Source: Chaetorhynchus papuensis
Taxonomy: Eukaryota > Chordata > Aves > Passeriformes > Rhipiduridae
DNA: 64,000 nucleotides
NCBI GenBank assembly: GCA_013396525.1
Contig: VWYX01000086.1
Coordinates: 248,001 to 312,000 of the forward strand
Reading direction: 5' to 3'
The notes beneath the pieces were generated by a model that had not been told where the DNA came from, made no database searches, and was given only the letters and a program-made list of their open reading frames with translations. Both the position numbers and the translations under genes were made by a program. Positions 37,560 through 49,540 of the stretch are shown piece after piece; position 1 is the stretch's first letter; the number at the start of each line of letters is the position of its first letter.

Positions 37560-38480
37560 TCTAGGTGAGTGCACATGAGCAATTACAATTCCTTCAGTAG
37601 ATAATTGGCTTTAATGGTATTCTTAGTTGTAATTATGAAAGAGCACTTTGACTGCTCATACAATGGCTGTAGGTGCAGTAGTGTCAAGAATTCCCTAATC
37701 TGGCTGTAAAGCAATTCTTTCAAGATAAGCTTTAATGCTTGCTATGCCTGTACATCATTTTCCTGTCTTCTGCCATGTGAAAGAAAAGTCAAAACTATTT
37801 GTTCATCTTAAATGAATGTAGTTCTCATGCTGGTTTACAGTATCCAGTACACTGACTGTAACTGCTTTACTACATTTCAGATGCCTGTTTTGGTAGGTGT
37901 GGAGCACAGAAAGTACTGACAGCTCGTTAGAAGTGGGCCCATGAACAGTGCTTTGGGTTTACCAGGCCTTTGCAGGAGAAGATACAAATCATGCACAGTG
38001 AAAACCCTTAATACTTCTTTCTCGCCTTACCCTGAATAATGCCCAAGCTAATATCCCTTCTTATTATTTCCAGTTGTTTTATACAAAGGCTGTTATATTT
38101 AAGGCCAGAATATGTGCAGCATATGTTAAGCTATTTATAGATTTACAATTACCTCATCAGACAGAATCAGGCAGATGGTAAACATTACTACCAGGCATAA
38201 GTACATTTAGAATCAGACATTTAAATAAATTCAGATCTGTCTCAAGCTTATTTAAAGGGTTTTAGCTCTTAAGCCATTTGAGGTGTCTGGTTTTGCTGAG
38301 TGTATTTGTATCACATTTGGATATCAGGCTGTATGACAAACAGCCTATAGATAGCCGTAGCAATCAGATTACATTAATTCTTGTTTTTTGAACCTGACAT
38401 GGCCAATTGAAGTAGTAAGCCAAATTAATTTGAAAATAAAGAGAATAAAACTTTTAGATTGAGAATGATAATGGCTGACT
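37560..38480. promoter_or_regulatory. Candidate conserved non-coding block
   Basis: About 900 bp free of repeats, rich in homeodomain and MEF2-like words (CTATTTATAGATTTACAATT, GATAATTGGCTTTAATGG, GGTAAACATTACTACC, CAATCAGATTACATTAATTC). It looks like enhancer-type DNA. No conservation evidence is available from this single sequence. Confidence 0.25.
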
Positions 38481-38996
38481 TCTTTTATGGTGTTGAAAGA
38501 ATATACATGCTTCAGGGAACATCAATTGGTCTCTCTCTAAAGCTGAAAGACAGCATATAGAGATTAAAAAACTGACAAAGATACATGCCATAAGGCCAAA
38601 TTATAATCTTTCAACTTCAAAACCCCAGGCTATAGTTGCTTTTCACATGAATCTTGCAGAAGAACAAAAATAAGAGTTCAAAATAGATATGAGAATCGAG
38701 TGAGCATTTTAGTTGAATCTGATTAAAGTTTCCCCAGACTGCTTAAAAACATTTGCATTCTTCAAAATTGTTATTTTTTAAAATATGTGTACAGTTAAAT
38801 GATGTTGACAAATGAAACCAGGAAGAGTCAGAAAGCAGATTTTGTCATTTGAATTGAGCTACCTGGGTTTGGGCGTTCTTTTTTTATCTGTCAGGACTCG
38901 TTTTCTGTGCTTCTTCAGTACTCCTCACCTGATGCACTGTGATGCAAATCTGTTAACCTGCTTTTTCTGTGGATGGCAGGGAAAGAATGCGATGAT

Positions 38997-39100
38997 CCAA
39001 ATTCTACCCTCTATTACTACAGTGCTAATCCAGAGCAATGCAGTGAAAGTCAGAGCAATTCCTTCAGAACAGCTGCACTGTAGCTGAAAACAGAATTTGG
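38997..39100. repeat. Ancient palindromic amniote repeat
   Basis: The element opens with CCAAATTCTACCCTC and closes with CTGAAAACAGAATTTGG, so its ends are inverted copies of each other. The inner pieces TACAGTGC and GCACTGTA, and CAGAGCAAT on both sides of the centre, extend the imperfect palindrome to about 100 bp. It fits a repeat widespread in turtles, crocodiles and birds (AAATTCTGCCCTCAGTTACAC... and its inverse). I do not name the family with certainty. The hairpin form suggests a MITE-like or foldback origin. Confidence 0.55.
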
Positions 39101-39229
39101 CCTGAGGTCTCTTCAAGACACAGTCTGGGCCAGGGGCCCAAAAATACAGTACAAACCAGAGGAAATACAAAATGATGTATCCAGGAATCTGCTCTCTTAA
39201 GGTAGATAGCATCCCCCAGATGCTGGCTG

Positions 39230-39620
39230 CAGAAGGGGATGTGTGGCTTCCACGTCAGCACTGTGGTAACATCCTCATCTGTGCAGCAGCTGAAATGGCA
39301 GGGAGTGAGGTCCTGGCCAGTGAGAAGTGTCTGGTGCCCTTGGGCACTCTGTCACAGGCTGCAGGGAAGGAGCCCTTCCAGCAGGGACAAGCTCCCAAGG
39401 CTTGTCCAAGGTGCCTGTACCAGTCCCAGCCCTGGCCGGTGGCTGACAGCTACTGGCACTTTCCTACAGCATGGTTTGGGTTAATGTACAAAGTGCCCTG
39501 AGCCACTGCCCCGGGGCACCCAGTAACTGGAGCAGGGAGCCTGCACAGAGCCCACAGTGCCCCTCTGTGCTGCCAGTGCTGGGAGCAGGGAGAAAGGTGA
39601 GCACAACCTCCACCTCCACG
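39230..39620. other. GC-rich non-coding patch
   Basis: G+C is raised over about 390 bp, with only modest CpG content. Frames of 80-110 codons open on both strands, which is typical of stop-poor GC-rich DNA. No product is recognised. Confidence 0.4.
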
Positions 39621-40337
39621 AAGGAGCTGATGTAGTTAATTCTGCTGTGTCTGTCTGTGCTCTCTTCATCAGCCTTAGGTGAGTATCTCTTGCTGGTAGC
39701 TGATCTGTAAAATGAGTATCCACTAGGACATGCCCACAGGCTGCAGCTATACCTCACTGATCAGTCAAATCATCCAGCATTTGGAGATACCCTCTGGATC
39801 TTTTCAGTTCTCAGCTTCACCGTTAAGTTCAGGATGCACTCTACTCTCTGCTTGAAGGGTAATTGTTTGTACATGTCTGTCTTTTCCTCAAGTATTTTCT
39901 GACGCTCTAGTTACTCTTGGAAAGGTCTCATCGTTACCCCAGAATTGTAAGGCACAGAGTAGTTTTGCACACCTAGAAGAAAAGAAGTAGTGATGTATTT
40001 GCAAGCATTTCTAAGATGATTATGGTAGTTTTCCATGCCAATTGCCACATAACTGCTAGAGTGCTGGATGGTTTTTTTTTTTCCAATTTTCCCTGTTACT
40101 GTATTCCAGAACCTACGCTTTTTCTGGAAGTCTAAACCTCCAGCTTTTACAATGGAAAAGAAAATCTTTGAAACACTGTATTTATCTAAATGGGTAAGAG
40201 GATGATGAGCATAGTTGTGATAGCACAGGGTTGGTTTGAGAAGGGTGATGAGGAAGGCAAGCATGAGTGGGGACACTGCTGTGTGACAGCAGCCTGTGCA
40301 CCTTCCTGTGGGTACCTGCAGAACATTGTCATTATCA
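39621..40337. other. Unique non-coding DNA
   Basis: No feature supported. A 149-codon minus-strand frame (39911-40360) ends inside the neighbouring CR1 copy and has no recognisable domain. Confidence 0.45.
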
Positions 40338-40556
40338 TGGAGAGCCACAGAACAGCTCACTTTGGAGGGGACCTTGAGAGATCATCTTGTCCAACCTTTT
40401 GTGGCAAAGGCACCTCAATAGGATTTTCTAGCACCCTGTCCAATCACGTCTCAAAAACCTCCAGTGACAGGAGCTCTACCAGTCCTGGGGAGGTTGCCGC
40501 CATAATTGATTGCTCTCACTGTAAAAAATTTATTTCTTATATCAAGATTAAATAGC
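40338..40556 (-). mobile_element. CR1 LINE fragment, 5'-truncated
   Basis: Read on the minus strand, ATATAAGAAATAAATTTTTT, ACAGTGAGAGCAATC, TCACTGGAGGTTTTTGAGAC, TTGGACAGGGTGCTAG and AGGTTGGACAAGATGATCTC follow in order the 3' untranslated end of CR1 (TAGGAAGAAATTCTTTACAGTGAGGG, CCCTGGAGGCATTCAAG, GGTTGGACTAGATGATCTT). It is a diverged 3' end of about 220 bp. The usual octamer-type tail (ATTCTATG repeats) has decayed. CR1 copies typically truncate at their 5' end, as here. Confidence 0.9.
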
Positions 40557-41029
40557 TTTGTATTATAGATTGATAGAGACTGCCCAGGACACGCAGCCAT
40601 CCTGGACAGCCTGTGGATATTCAACAGCAGATACATATTACCATCCCTCTTCCTGCATATTATCTTTATTTGGTCTGTGAGTGTGTTAAATCCTAGACAG
40701 AATTGAGTCTGAATACAAATAATCTTCATACTGCAGCAAGTGATAAGTATGAATTGTTTGTTCAGCACTGTCATATCTATCAAACTCTATTGTTACAAAG
40801 TAGAGTTACTGTGGAACTCACTAATGTGTTTAAATATACTTGATTTCATTAAGTATACTTGCAGGTCTGTCTTTGGATATATGGAATTGTCTGGGGGCTT
40901 TAGACCTTTTTTTTCCATATAGCATTAACATGCTAACCCTAATCTCTCCTGCCAAAGATGAAGAATGAACATTCTTTTGGAGAAACTGGCTGCTTGTGGC
41001 TTGGATGGTGTGCTGCTCACTGTGTACAC

Positions 41030-41150
41030 AAGACCTGTAGATGTGGCACTTGGGGACATGGTTTAGTGGTGGATTTGGCAGTGCTGGGTTAACAGTTGGA
41101 CTCTATGATCTTAAAGGTCTTTTCCAACCTGAACAATTCCATGATTCCTT
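41030..41150 (+). mobile_element. CR1 LINE fragment, short 3' end
   Basis: The plus strand reads CTGTAGATGTGGCACTTGGG, GACATGGTTTAGTGGTGG, ACAGTTGGACTCTATGATCT, TAAAGGTCTTTTCCAACCTG and CCATGATTCCTT. This is the classic last 120 bp of CR1 (GTGGCACTTGGGGACATGGTTTAGTGG, GTTGGACTTGATGATCTTAGAGGTCTTTTCCAACC). It lies about 475 bp from the minus-strand CR1 at 40338-40556 and belongs to a different subfamily, so it was inserted separately. Confidence 0.93.
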
Positions 41151-43599
41151 AACTCTTTTGTTATAGGTGTCTCAATCCTCATTTCTTGTTGTTTGAAATT
41201 CATTCTGGTATTGCATTACTGTATTTTGAAACTTGCCCTTACTCTTGCATTGCCTTTTTAATAACTGAAACCATATCAAGAAGGGGAAAAAAAAATGAAA
41301 CTTGCAGATAAAAGAAGCTTACCTCCAAAATCTCCCTGTTAGGACAGATAAATCATGGTGGAATAGAAAGCGTAGTGCAGTCTTGCTAATTATAAATGGA
41401 TTAATAGTGCATGTAGGCAAACCCTAAACATTTGGGTTTGTGATCACACTGTAGGTTGTTACTATGGAATCAGTAGTGCCACCATACTGATATGCAGAAT
41501 GAGAGAAGGAGAGTCATGTTCTGTCGTGGTCAGTTTATTTCTGATAAGAATTCTGCTTCTTCTTTGCTGGTAAGAAAGGTCTTGCTAAATAAGCAAACCA
41601 TCATTTCTTTCTTCATGTAAATATAATAAGCTGTAATTTAGAGAAAGCTGGTCAGTATTATGCAGTCTTGCTTTAGTAAGTTGTCGAAATAATTGCTAAA
41701 TGTAAGTTAATCATTTTGGTCCTTGATGTGTTTAGCCTGTTTCTCATTAGTTGCTCTAATTTGTATTTATGTAGTTAAGAGCAGGGTACTTTGATCTGAG
41801 ATTGCTCTATTTCATTCAGTATCTTTAACTTTTAATGAGTGTAATTTTAGTGATAAAAATGGTTCCTAGCAGAAATGTCGTTTCAAAGTCTTGATGAGGA
41901 AATAAAGGAATTTACTGTTTGTGAAGAGACCTAATCTTAGGGTGGTTATGAATCTGGAAGAGAAAGGGTGGAAGTTACTCGAGTTATCAGTAAACCAGCA
42001 AAGGGCCCTTTTATCTGAGCTTTTAAATAAGAACTCTGAAGAGAAAGGAAACTTTCTGCTTATAGATCCAGAAGTTTTCTGGGGAATGCAAAAAAAACTG
42101 TGTATGGAGAAATTGAAGGAAACATTTGTGTTTTATCAAGGAATTAGAAATACTTCAAGTAGTGGAGTCTCTGGATTGCATTCAATACAGTATAGGTTTG
42201 AAATGTCCAAAACCAATAACTGTTTTCAAAGGAGTTCAGCTCACTTCTAGGTCCTTAAGTAAGTGGAAAGTTTGGAAATCTGGCCAGCGGTGTCACACTG
42301 AGAACTTCAAGTGGTTAAATGCTTTGGAAGTCTGTCCTTAATCTTGTGCCAAATGGGAGGTGAGCTCTTTTGATAATTTGGCCCAGAGTTTTGTAGTTAA
42401 AGTTTGGTTGCAAGTCCATTTGGAAAAGTGGCCTTTAATGAATTTCCTAAATTTATTTCCTAACTTTTCTCTATTAGCAAATGCAGTGGTAGGAACAGGA
42501 ACCATTCTCTAATGCTAAGATTCATAACTAGGTCTGTTGAAAAAAGTTCTGGGGTTTCTTTCAGGTTTTTTTACAAGATACACAGTGGAAATGAACTGTT
42601 CTCGTGAGGGTAGCAGTAAGAAGCTGTGGAATCTTTCTCACACAATGTACGTTACTTTCTGAAATTCAAGGAAAACTACTTTTTGGTCTTTTTTTTATTC
42701 CCCCACAATTATACAGGCTCCATGCAGAGCATAAAGCATAAATCAGGAGAAGAGTTTGCATATTTTGTATGTCAGCTGCAGACATGTGCAAGAACAATTT
42801 ACAGAAATTCTAGGACATGAAGCCAGAAAATATACCTTTTGCCTCCAGCAAAAGTGTTTTATTTTAAATGAAAATTGGGGAGAAGAGAGAAAGGAACAAA
42901 AGAGCTGTGGGCAATCTCTTTGCACTCTGTCTGCCACAGAATCTAGGGAAAGTCCCTGGAGATACAAAAAGATATGAAATATCTTTTGCACTATGCACAG
43001 CCTTTTGGTTGTTGCTGCTGAAATTCTTGGTGCTATCTTTTCGCCAAAAAAGGTCTTGTATGATGAAAGTGACTTACTTGCTCTGCTCACCAAAAGTTAG
43101 ATTGTTTGACACTGGCAGAAGAAAGCTGGTGCTGTGCCACAGAGGAGCCTGACTGATGAATTGCATTGTACGTGTGTGATGCAACATGGATGTCTGAGCT
43201 GCATGCTGACAAATGTAACGTGGCATTCACATCAGTTTGGAGTAAAAAAAGCCTGTTGCCATTTCGTTTTCACATGTAATAACTCATTGTGCTGGTGCAA
43301 ACCAGCTGTTTTCAGTGATAAGCAAACCTGCCCTAGTTTTCAAGGCTGAATGGGAGCTTCAAGATTAACAGCAGGGCTATCTCCTGAATATATTCCTGTT
43401 TATCTTGATATCACTGATGATATTGGAGTCATCAAAAAAGGGAAATAATTCAGCCTGCCATAAGGAAAAGTATGTGACAGGAGCATATCTTGCAGCAGAG
43501 AGATTTCACAGCTGAGGAAAGCTGAGTGCTGTTCCCAGAGGCAGGGCTCCTTGCAGAGGCTGCTGCTCCATGTCCTAGCAAGCTGCACATGCAGCAATA
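41151..43599. other. Unique non-coding DNA
   Basis: AT-rich. A 109-codon plus frame at 41921-42250 (starting MKRPNLRVVMNLEEKGWKLL in one reading) lacks any domain or splice context that I can recognise. No repeat seen. Confidence 0.4.
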
Positions 43600-43870
43600 A
43601 ATTCTGCCCTAGGATGGCTGATTCTGTTAATTGGGATTGGCAGGCACAATGGGGCTATGATCACAGTCACATTAAAGTGATGCATACTGACTGGGCTGGA
43701 AAAACACCCACATCAGGACAAGCCCCTAGTGACATTCCTCATCTTTAAGGATATCTGAGAGGACGCCACTAAATGTATTCCCGTGTTTCCTTCATGATTA
43801 CTAAATAAGCTAATTAGAAATATTAAATGTAGGCTATTTGGTTGCTAGAGATTTAACAGCACCTGCAAAT
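43600..43870. promoter_or_regulatory. Candidate conserved non-coding element
   Basis: Repeat-free and even in composition, with words such as GATTACTAAATAAGCTAATTAG and CATTAAAGTGATGCATACTG. Enhancer-like by texture only. Confidence 0.18.
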
Positions 43871-45097
43871 AATTGTATGGATAGAGGCACATGTTAGCCT
43901 GGCATATGTGTACAGTAAACAGTAACCAGAAACTTTGCAGAAATATGCAATCGCTAAATTTTAACTGGATAAGGAGTTGATGACTACATTTAAAATGGTC
44001 ATCAAGGAAAACATAGGTTGGTTTGGGGACCCAGTTTTTATGTACTTTATTCTGGGAGGAAAGCTGAAATGTTGTGATGGTTAGAAGAGGTCTCCACGTG
44101 TGAGGTTTTCCAGAGCATTTTTTATTTAAAACTCGAGCTACTGGGTGACACCACAAGCAGATGTATGTGTAGAATTTCTGAAGGTGTGGAAATTACACCA
44201 AGGTCATGACTGTGTGGTGGTTCAGGAGAGGGGGAGTTAGAAATCTCTGAAGCTAGCCTTGCCTGTGGAAGCACTGTCACATAAGGCCCACTCTGAGGCT
44301 CAAGCAAATTACAGTTTGACATTTGAAAAATGCACATTCCACTAAACAGAAATCCAAACTCTCTACTAATGCATCTTGCTCAAAAGAATACAGGTCACAC
44401 AGATAAAAACAATAACATTACAGATAATTTATTTGGACTCTAAGGTAAAAACAGCTGATGTATCTTGATATTTAGGTAAGTAGCATCCAACGAGTTAGCT
44501 GTGGGTTCCAGGATTTCTCCACAGGAAGAAGTAATTTTATGAATAGATCAGTGCCATTTCAGCATTGTTCCATGACAAGTGCAGAAATGTGCAAGTTCTC
44601 CGGGGCTGGCAGGTTCTGCCTCCCTGGGAATGTGCCTTTCCACAGGCCCCTCACTGCATGGTCACACAGTCACTCCACCAACTGCACAACGCTTGTTCTT
44701 ACTTTTACCCCACTCTTTAGGGAAATGTCAGCACCCTCTGGAACTTTCAGTTATCCCTACAATTAGTCTTTGATGACCATGGCAGCACCCAGGGCTTCAG
44801 CCAGCACTGCACATCTGGCTGCTCACACCACACCATGAGCTGGCCACAAGATGGGCTCCAATGTCAGCTGGTACATGTAGGTTGCCACAGCCCTTTGGAC
44901 CCAGGCCCGCTCTCACAGCCAAGATCCAAGTGTCATTCTGGGCATAAAGGTGCCCAGAGATGGGTCAGGGTTACAAGGCTGGCAGCTGAGGGTGTGGGTG
45001 TACATGGTCTGAGAGGCCATCTGTGAGCCAAGCTGTGTGGAATCCGGGATCCTTCAACAGGTCCTCAGTTAAGCCCCAGGAGCTGCAGTTTTCCCAT
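43871..45097. other. Unique non-coding DNA
   Basis: Nothing supported. A GC-richer section at about 44580-45060 holds several short chance frames. Confidence 0.45.
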
Positions 45098-45235
45098 TCA
45101 CACACAGAATATTCTGAGTTTGAACACATCCACGAGGTGAAGTCCAGCTCTTAAGCGAATGGCCCATGCAGGGATCAAGCCCACAGCCTTGGCATCATTA
45201 GCACTCTGTCTAAGCAGCTGAGTCCCAGGGTCCAG
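45098..45235 (-). mobile_element. TguSINE1-type SINE (tRNA-Ile head, CR1 tail)
   Basis: On the minus strand the head reads ACTCAGCTGCTTAGACAGAG, then TGCTAATGATGCCAAGGCTG, then TGGGCTTGATCCCTGCATGG. This corresponds to tRNA-Ile with its A box (TAGCTCAGTTGG), anticodon stem and AAT-anticodon loop region (GTGCTAATAACGCCAAGG) and B box (GGGTTCGATCCCCG). It is followed by GCCATTCGCTTAAGAGCTGG, ACTTCACCTCGTGG and ACTCAGAATATTCTGTGTGTGA, the CR1-type tail. A tRNA-Ile head with a CR1-derived tail defines TguSINE1, which is described from passerine birds. Mutations in the A and B boxes mean it is not a functional tRNA gene. It is not driven by nearby genes. Confidence 0.88.
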
Positions 45236-46745
45236 CATGGCCACGAGCAAGGGGGAATCTTGGCTTCTGTAACACAGCATCAAAGTGCTAATGTTCTTGC
45301 AAGGATTGCAGTTGCACCACAGAATAAATTAGACTGCACTGTGAATTAATCTCATGCCTAATTTCAATCACATGAGTAATGCCAGTGGAGATTTCTGTGC
45401 TTTGCAGAACGGGAGTCTTGAAAACGTTTGGATTTCTGGAAAAGTTTCTGCTGTTTTTTCTGTAAAGTTTCCTAGATTCACTGGGGCAAGAACAGTGGAG
45501 CAAGTGTGACTTCCTCCAAGTAAGGGCAGCAGTGTAGAGTGCACAATCACAATGTGATCTTTAAACACCAGAGCGATTAAGTCAGGGACTAAAAACGAAG
45601 ATGTTCCCATCTCTCCTCCTTCCAAAGAAGATAAATCAAAAGAAGGCAAATGGTTTTGCTTCTGACTTCCTCCAGGCTATGGCCAAGCATAGAAAATTTT
45701 AGCATAAAAGGACTTTTGAAGGTATTTTAGAATGTGTGCAGTGACAAGGTAGAATGAAAGTGTTGTCTCAGCCATAACTTTCAAATCTTTATTAAGTTAC
45801 ATCTTTAATTTCTTTTTAATTTCTGTTAACTGTACAGTGTCAATGTTGGGGTTTTAAATTATAAGTAAAATGTTTGGTTTGACATATTTAATAAGATCTC
45901 ATATCAACAGCCTGTCTGAATTTTTAATAGTTACCATAGCAACTTCACAATTTTTTTCTCAGTCATTATTTTGAGCCTTTGGTCACATCATTTTAAAAGT
46001 TTGGATTCTGTGATAGCATAGCTTAGTTGCAAATTTATTCATACCATTCTTTTTTTTTAAAGGGCTACCCATTTCCCAGAGAAGTGTCAAAGTTCCTAGC
46101 AGTTGAAAGCAAACTTGCTGCTGCTTTTACGGCACTGCACAGGCAGTGGCTAAAATAATGGTTTGGGACTAAGCAAGGAAGGAGCCGAGTCCGTGGTTGA
46201 TAAACTGGCCTGTGGTTAACTCTGATAACCTTGAAAATGTTCCAGCTCTGAACTGTGGGATTATCAGGTTTAGACTTTAATGTCTGTGGATTCCAATTTT
46301 CCATCTATAAATACTAAAAGAAACAGAACTATTTGTAGGTGTAACTGCTGCGCTTTTTTTTCTTTCCCTCTGTGCTCACTGCTTTGTGTATTAAACTGGG
46401 TATTTCAGAGAAAATACCACACACATATTCATGTGGTCCTCACTTCAACCACCCCTCTAGGTCCCTCTCTAGGTTCTCCATCAATCCAAGATTCAGCTAC
46501 CCAAGATGCAGTTTATTCTCTCTCTCCGTGACACTTCAAGGCAGTTGAGATAATTTTTGAAACTCAGGAGTAATTGTCACAGGTGATTGAATAGAGGAGA
46601 TTTTTCAGTAAGAGAAAAACATACTTTAAATGGTTTTGCTGAACTCCATTTGTCTCAGAGTATTTGTTTCATGCCATTTGAGAAACATCCAATTAATAGG
46701 CCTTTAAGGGACGTGTCATAGTCAAGATTTCTTTTTCTGAGCTTT
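45236..46745. other. Unique non-coding DNA
   Basis: No repeat or exon recognised. The frames here are short and overlapping. Confidence 0.45.
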
Positions 46746-46774
46746 GGGGTATTTTTGAAGGGTTGGGGTTGGGG
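46746..46774 (+). other. G-rich motif, possible G-quadruplex
   Basis: Four G tracts (GGGG, then GGG, GGGG, GGGG, the last three separated by TT) lie within 29 bp: GAAGGGTTGGGGTTGGGG at its core. Three tracts are tightly spaced and the first sits about nine bases away. It is vaguely telomere-like but far too short to be an interstitial telomere repeat. Confidence 0.5.
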
Positions 46775-47005
46775 TTTTGTTTTGATTTTTTTTTTTGGTG
46801 TGGAATATTATTGGCAATTAGATTGCATTGATTGAATAAGGAAGGGTTTCATTATTAATCTGTGAGATTCACAAATTTTTCTTTGGACATGTGCCAACTG
46901 TGAATGGATGGCTGTAACTAAAAGTGAATATGTGAAGCAAATAAATGGCACAGTCAGTGAGCTTTACGTGCTGTTTCACCTCAGATGATCCTTTCTTTGG
47001 CTCTG

Positions 47006-47025
47006 TGCCACCCCTTGGGGTGGCA
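47006..47025. other. Perfect 9-bp inverted repeat
   Basis: TGCCACCCC and GGGGTGGCA are separated by two bases (TT). A strong short hairpin is possible. Its significance is unknown. Confidence 0.7.
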
Positions 47026-48769
47026 GCACACTTCATCCCTTTTGTCCTGATATTTTTCAAACCCCACACACCCCCAAATGTTTTAGTACTTACATCTAAC
47101 TAAGACATTCTTTATATACACTGCTTCTGGCATATCCCCCAAGTTCCCTTTATATTAATTTTACTTTTGCCTTTGGTTTGGTGTCCTTGCATCTATGCCT
47201 GCCATCTTCCAATAATGACCAACATCCATTCACCCCTTATCTAACCCATCTACTTTAACAAATATTGTTTTATTTATAGACAAAATCATCACAATGTGGA
47301 TATATAAAATCATCATCTCAGCCACATGGACAATCTGATTCTTATGGTCCCAGGTTCTTTAAAGCTTTGACGTAGCAATGTTTAACTACTTTTATGTCGT
47401 AATGTGTGGAGTCCACAAATAGTTAGAAACACATCATATTTTCTTTGTATTTTTTCTCTGCACATTTGTCTACACAGTGATCTCTTTGTGAGTCTTAAAG
47501 TAGGATTAAATCTCTTAATAAGCAGCAATTGTGTCTTCCCTAAGAAATACAAATGCTTTCAAGGCACCTTCTGTGCTATATACAATAGCAAATATTTTCA
47601 TTCTTTTTTAAATGCTCCCAGAAACGTGTGAAGGCAGCTCAGGTGTTGGGCATTGAGTGCTGTACCTGTTAGCACATGTTGCAGCAAACTTTGATTGGTT
47701 AGCTGGATTTTACTGGCATCCCACTGACACATGAGATAAAACAAAAAGCAGAATGGGCCGCACTTCACCCAGATTATCAGGGCTGAAAGAACAGTCGGGT
47801 ACAGCTTCTTAGAAGGGTTGGGTGCTGGAGGGGAAAACCCACAATGACCTTGAGCTGCGTTGCCTGTTGCTCACCAATTCTGTTCCTTCCCTGGCACAAA
47901 TCCATCCCAGTATCATTGCAGCCTTCCAGAGGGTGCTGCTATGGACACAGGCAGAAAAGAGCCAAGTGTGAGATACAGAAAAGGCACAGACAAAAAAAGG
48001 GAAACCCTTGACCAAAACAATGAGCAAAAATGTGATGGGTGCTATGGGTACTACTGGAACAGCCCTACAATTTCAGTTTAAGTCCTGCCACAAACACGAT
48101 TTTCTACTGCTCTTCCAAAAGGGTTAGAAAAAACCCCTGGTCTTTAAATGGCTAAATGTTACATCTGCAAATCATCTGTGGAAATAATCTGTATTTCAAA
48201 ATGGAGAAGTATTACCCACGTCTGTTTCTAGAGCTCAGGCTTTAAACTGTTTTACTCTGCAGCTGTATTCTCCCGGTCCCCCAGAAGAACAGCCAAGAGT
48301 GAAACGAGACAAATGAACTGAGTTTGGTTGGCTTGTATTCTGCAAAGTGCTGCTTTGAGTATAGACATGGAAGGGTATCTGAGTATTTTAACAGATCTGA
48401 TCTTCTTTCTGAATATCTTCACTCTCACAGCTGCTTTCCCTTTAAAATTCTCACATAAGAAATACTTTCCACGTCTGTTGAAATCTGTTTCTTTCTGCAG
48501 CCTCACAAGCCCTTTAAGGGCTTTGTTGGTTAAAAGACTATATGCAGTAATTACTTTTGTTGCTACAATACTGTGATAGATGAGACTAGGTGTAGCTCCC
48601 ATTTCAGATTCACCACAGAAAGGTACTGTTCATACTCGAGGACATTTTGAAGATTGTTTTCCAGGTGTAAAATCCCACAGAGCTCTATGTATCAGGTCTT
48701 GTAATTTTGTGTCTTAAAATAGCTTTGACCAAAGAAATAATTGACGTAGATCAGGTGGCCTGCACCACG
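47026..48769. other. Unique non-coding DNA
   Basis: AT-rich, with no repeat, RNA or exon supported. A 116-codon minus frame (48252-48602) overlaps an 82-codon plus frame and has no recognisable domain. Confidence 0.45.
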
Positions 48770-49540
48770 CAGGAGAGGACTGTCAACAGCCCGCTCTCCC
48801 CTGCCCCCTGTTAAAATGAAAACACAGGGCAGGGTAGCAAGAGCAGCCTGAGCTGCAGACCCAGCCACAGAAACGGCTGGGGAGCCACCAGTTATTTCCC
48901 TCTGGCTGTCGTGGCCCAGGAGGGCTGTGCCAGCCCTGGCCTGTTCCCTTTCCCAAGAGCTGCTGTGCCCCACGAGCGCTGCTGCCCCGTGCAGTGCCAC
49001 TGGGCAGACGGGACATTCTGCACACCAGGTCACCACAGAGCGCTGTGGGAGCCCAGGGGAACTGGGGTGTGCTGGGGTGGGAGGCATGAGGGCAGCCTGC
49101 GGGCTGGCTCCTGTTGAGATCTGCCTGCATTGCAGTCATTTCTTTGAGTGATACAGAGGAGTTCATGTGTTGCAATCCCAGCTCATCCATGAGCACTCTG
49201 GGGCCGGTGCCAGGCAGCATCCGTGGCTTCCCAAAGGTGAATCTGCACGCAGCAGTCACTTTAGCACTAACACATCTCTGACACTGCTGGTGCTGCCTTT
49301 GGGCTTCTCTCCCTTCTCCCCAGGGGACAAACCCAGTGCACAGCTGGGGCTGGCTCTGGGAGCTGGCGCGTGGGATGGAGCTGTGAGTGCAGGGATGCGC
49401 GTCCTACCTGCAGGCTGCGTGGAGTGGCACAGCGTGGCACAGCTCCAGGTGCCTCCTGGCTGTGCCCAGGACAGCTCCCACACAACTGTAAGGTTTCCAG
49501 GGTGCGGGTGGGGCTGGCAGTTCCCCCTGTGCTTCAGCCT
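48770..49540. other. GC-rich non-coding patch
   Basis: About 770 bp of G+C-rich sequence with moderate CpG content (for example CCACGAGCGCTGCTGCCCCG). Long frames open on both strands and in several registers (158 and 131 codons minus, 131 codons plus). That is the expected result of few AT-rich stop codons, not a real gene. No domain is recognised. It could be a weak CpG-island-like region or a bird-typical GC-biased tract. Confidence 0.4.

Noticed and set aside
45102..45235. A tRNA-Ile gene on the minus strand
   Set aside because: The tRNA-like part is degenerate in the A and B boxes and continues into a CR1-type tail, so it is a SINE head and not a tRNA gene.
46746..46774. Interstitial telomere repeat
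   Set aside because: Only TTGGGG-like units, two or three copies, not TTAGGG; recorded only as a G-rich motif.
48783..49259. 158-codon minus-strand frame in a GC-rich tract
   Set aside because: Competing long frames in other registers and on the opposite strand indicate lack of AT-rich stops, not selection.
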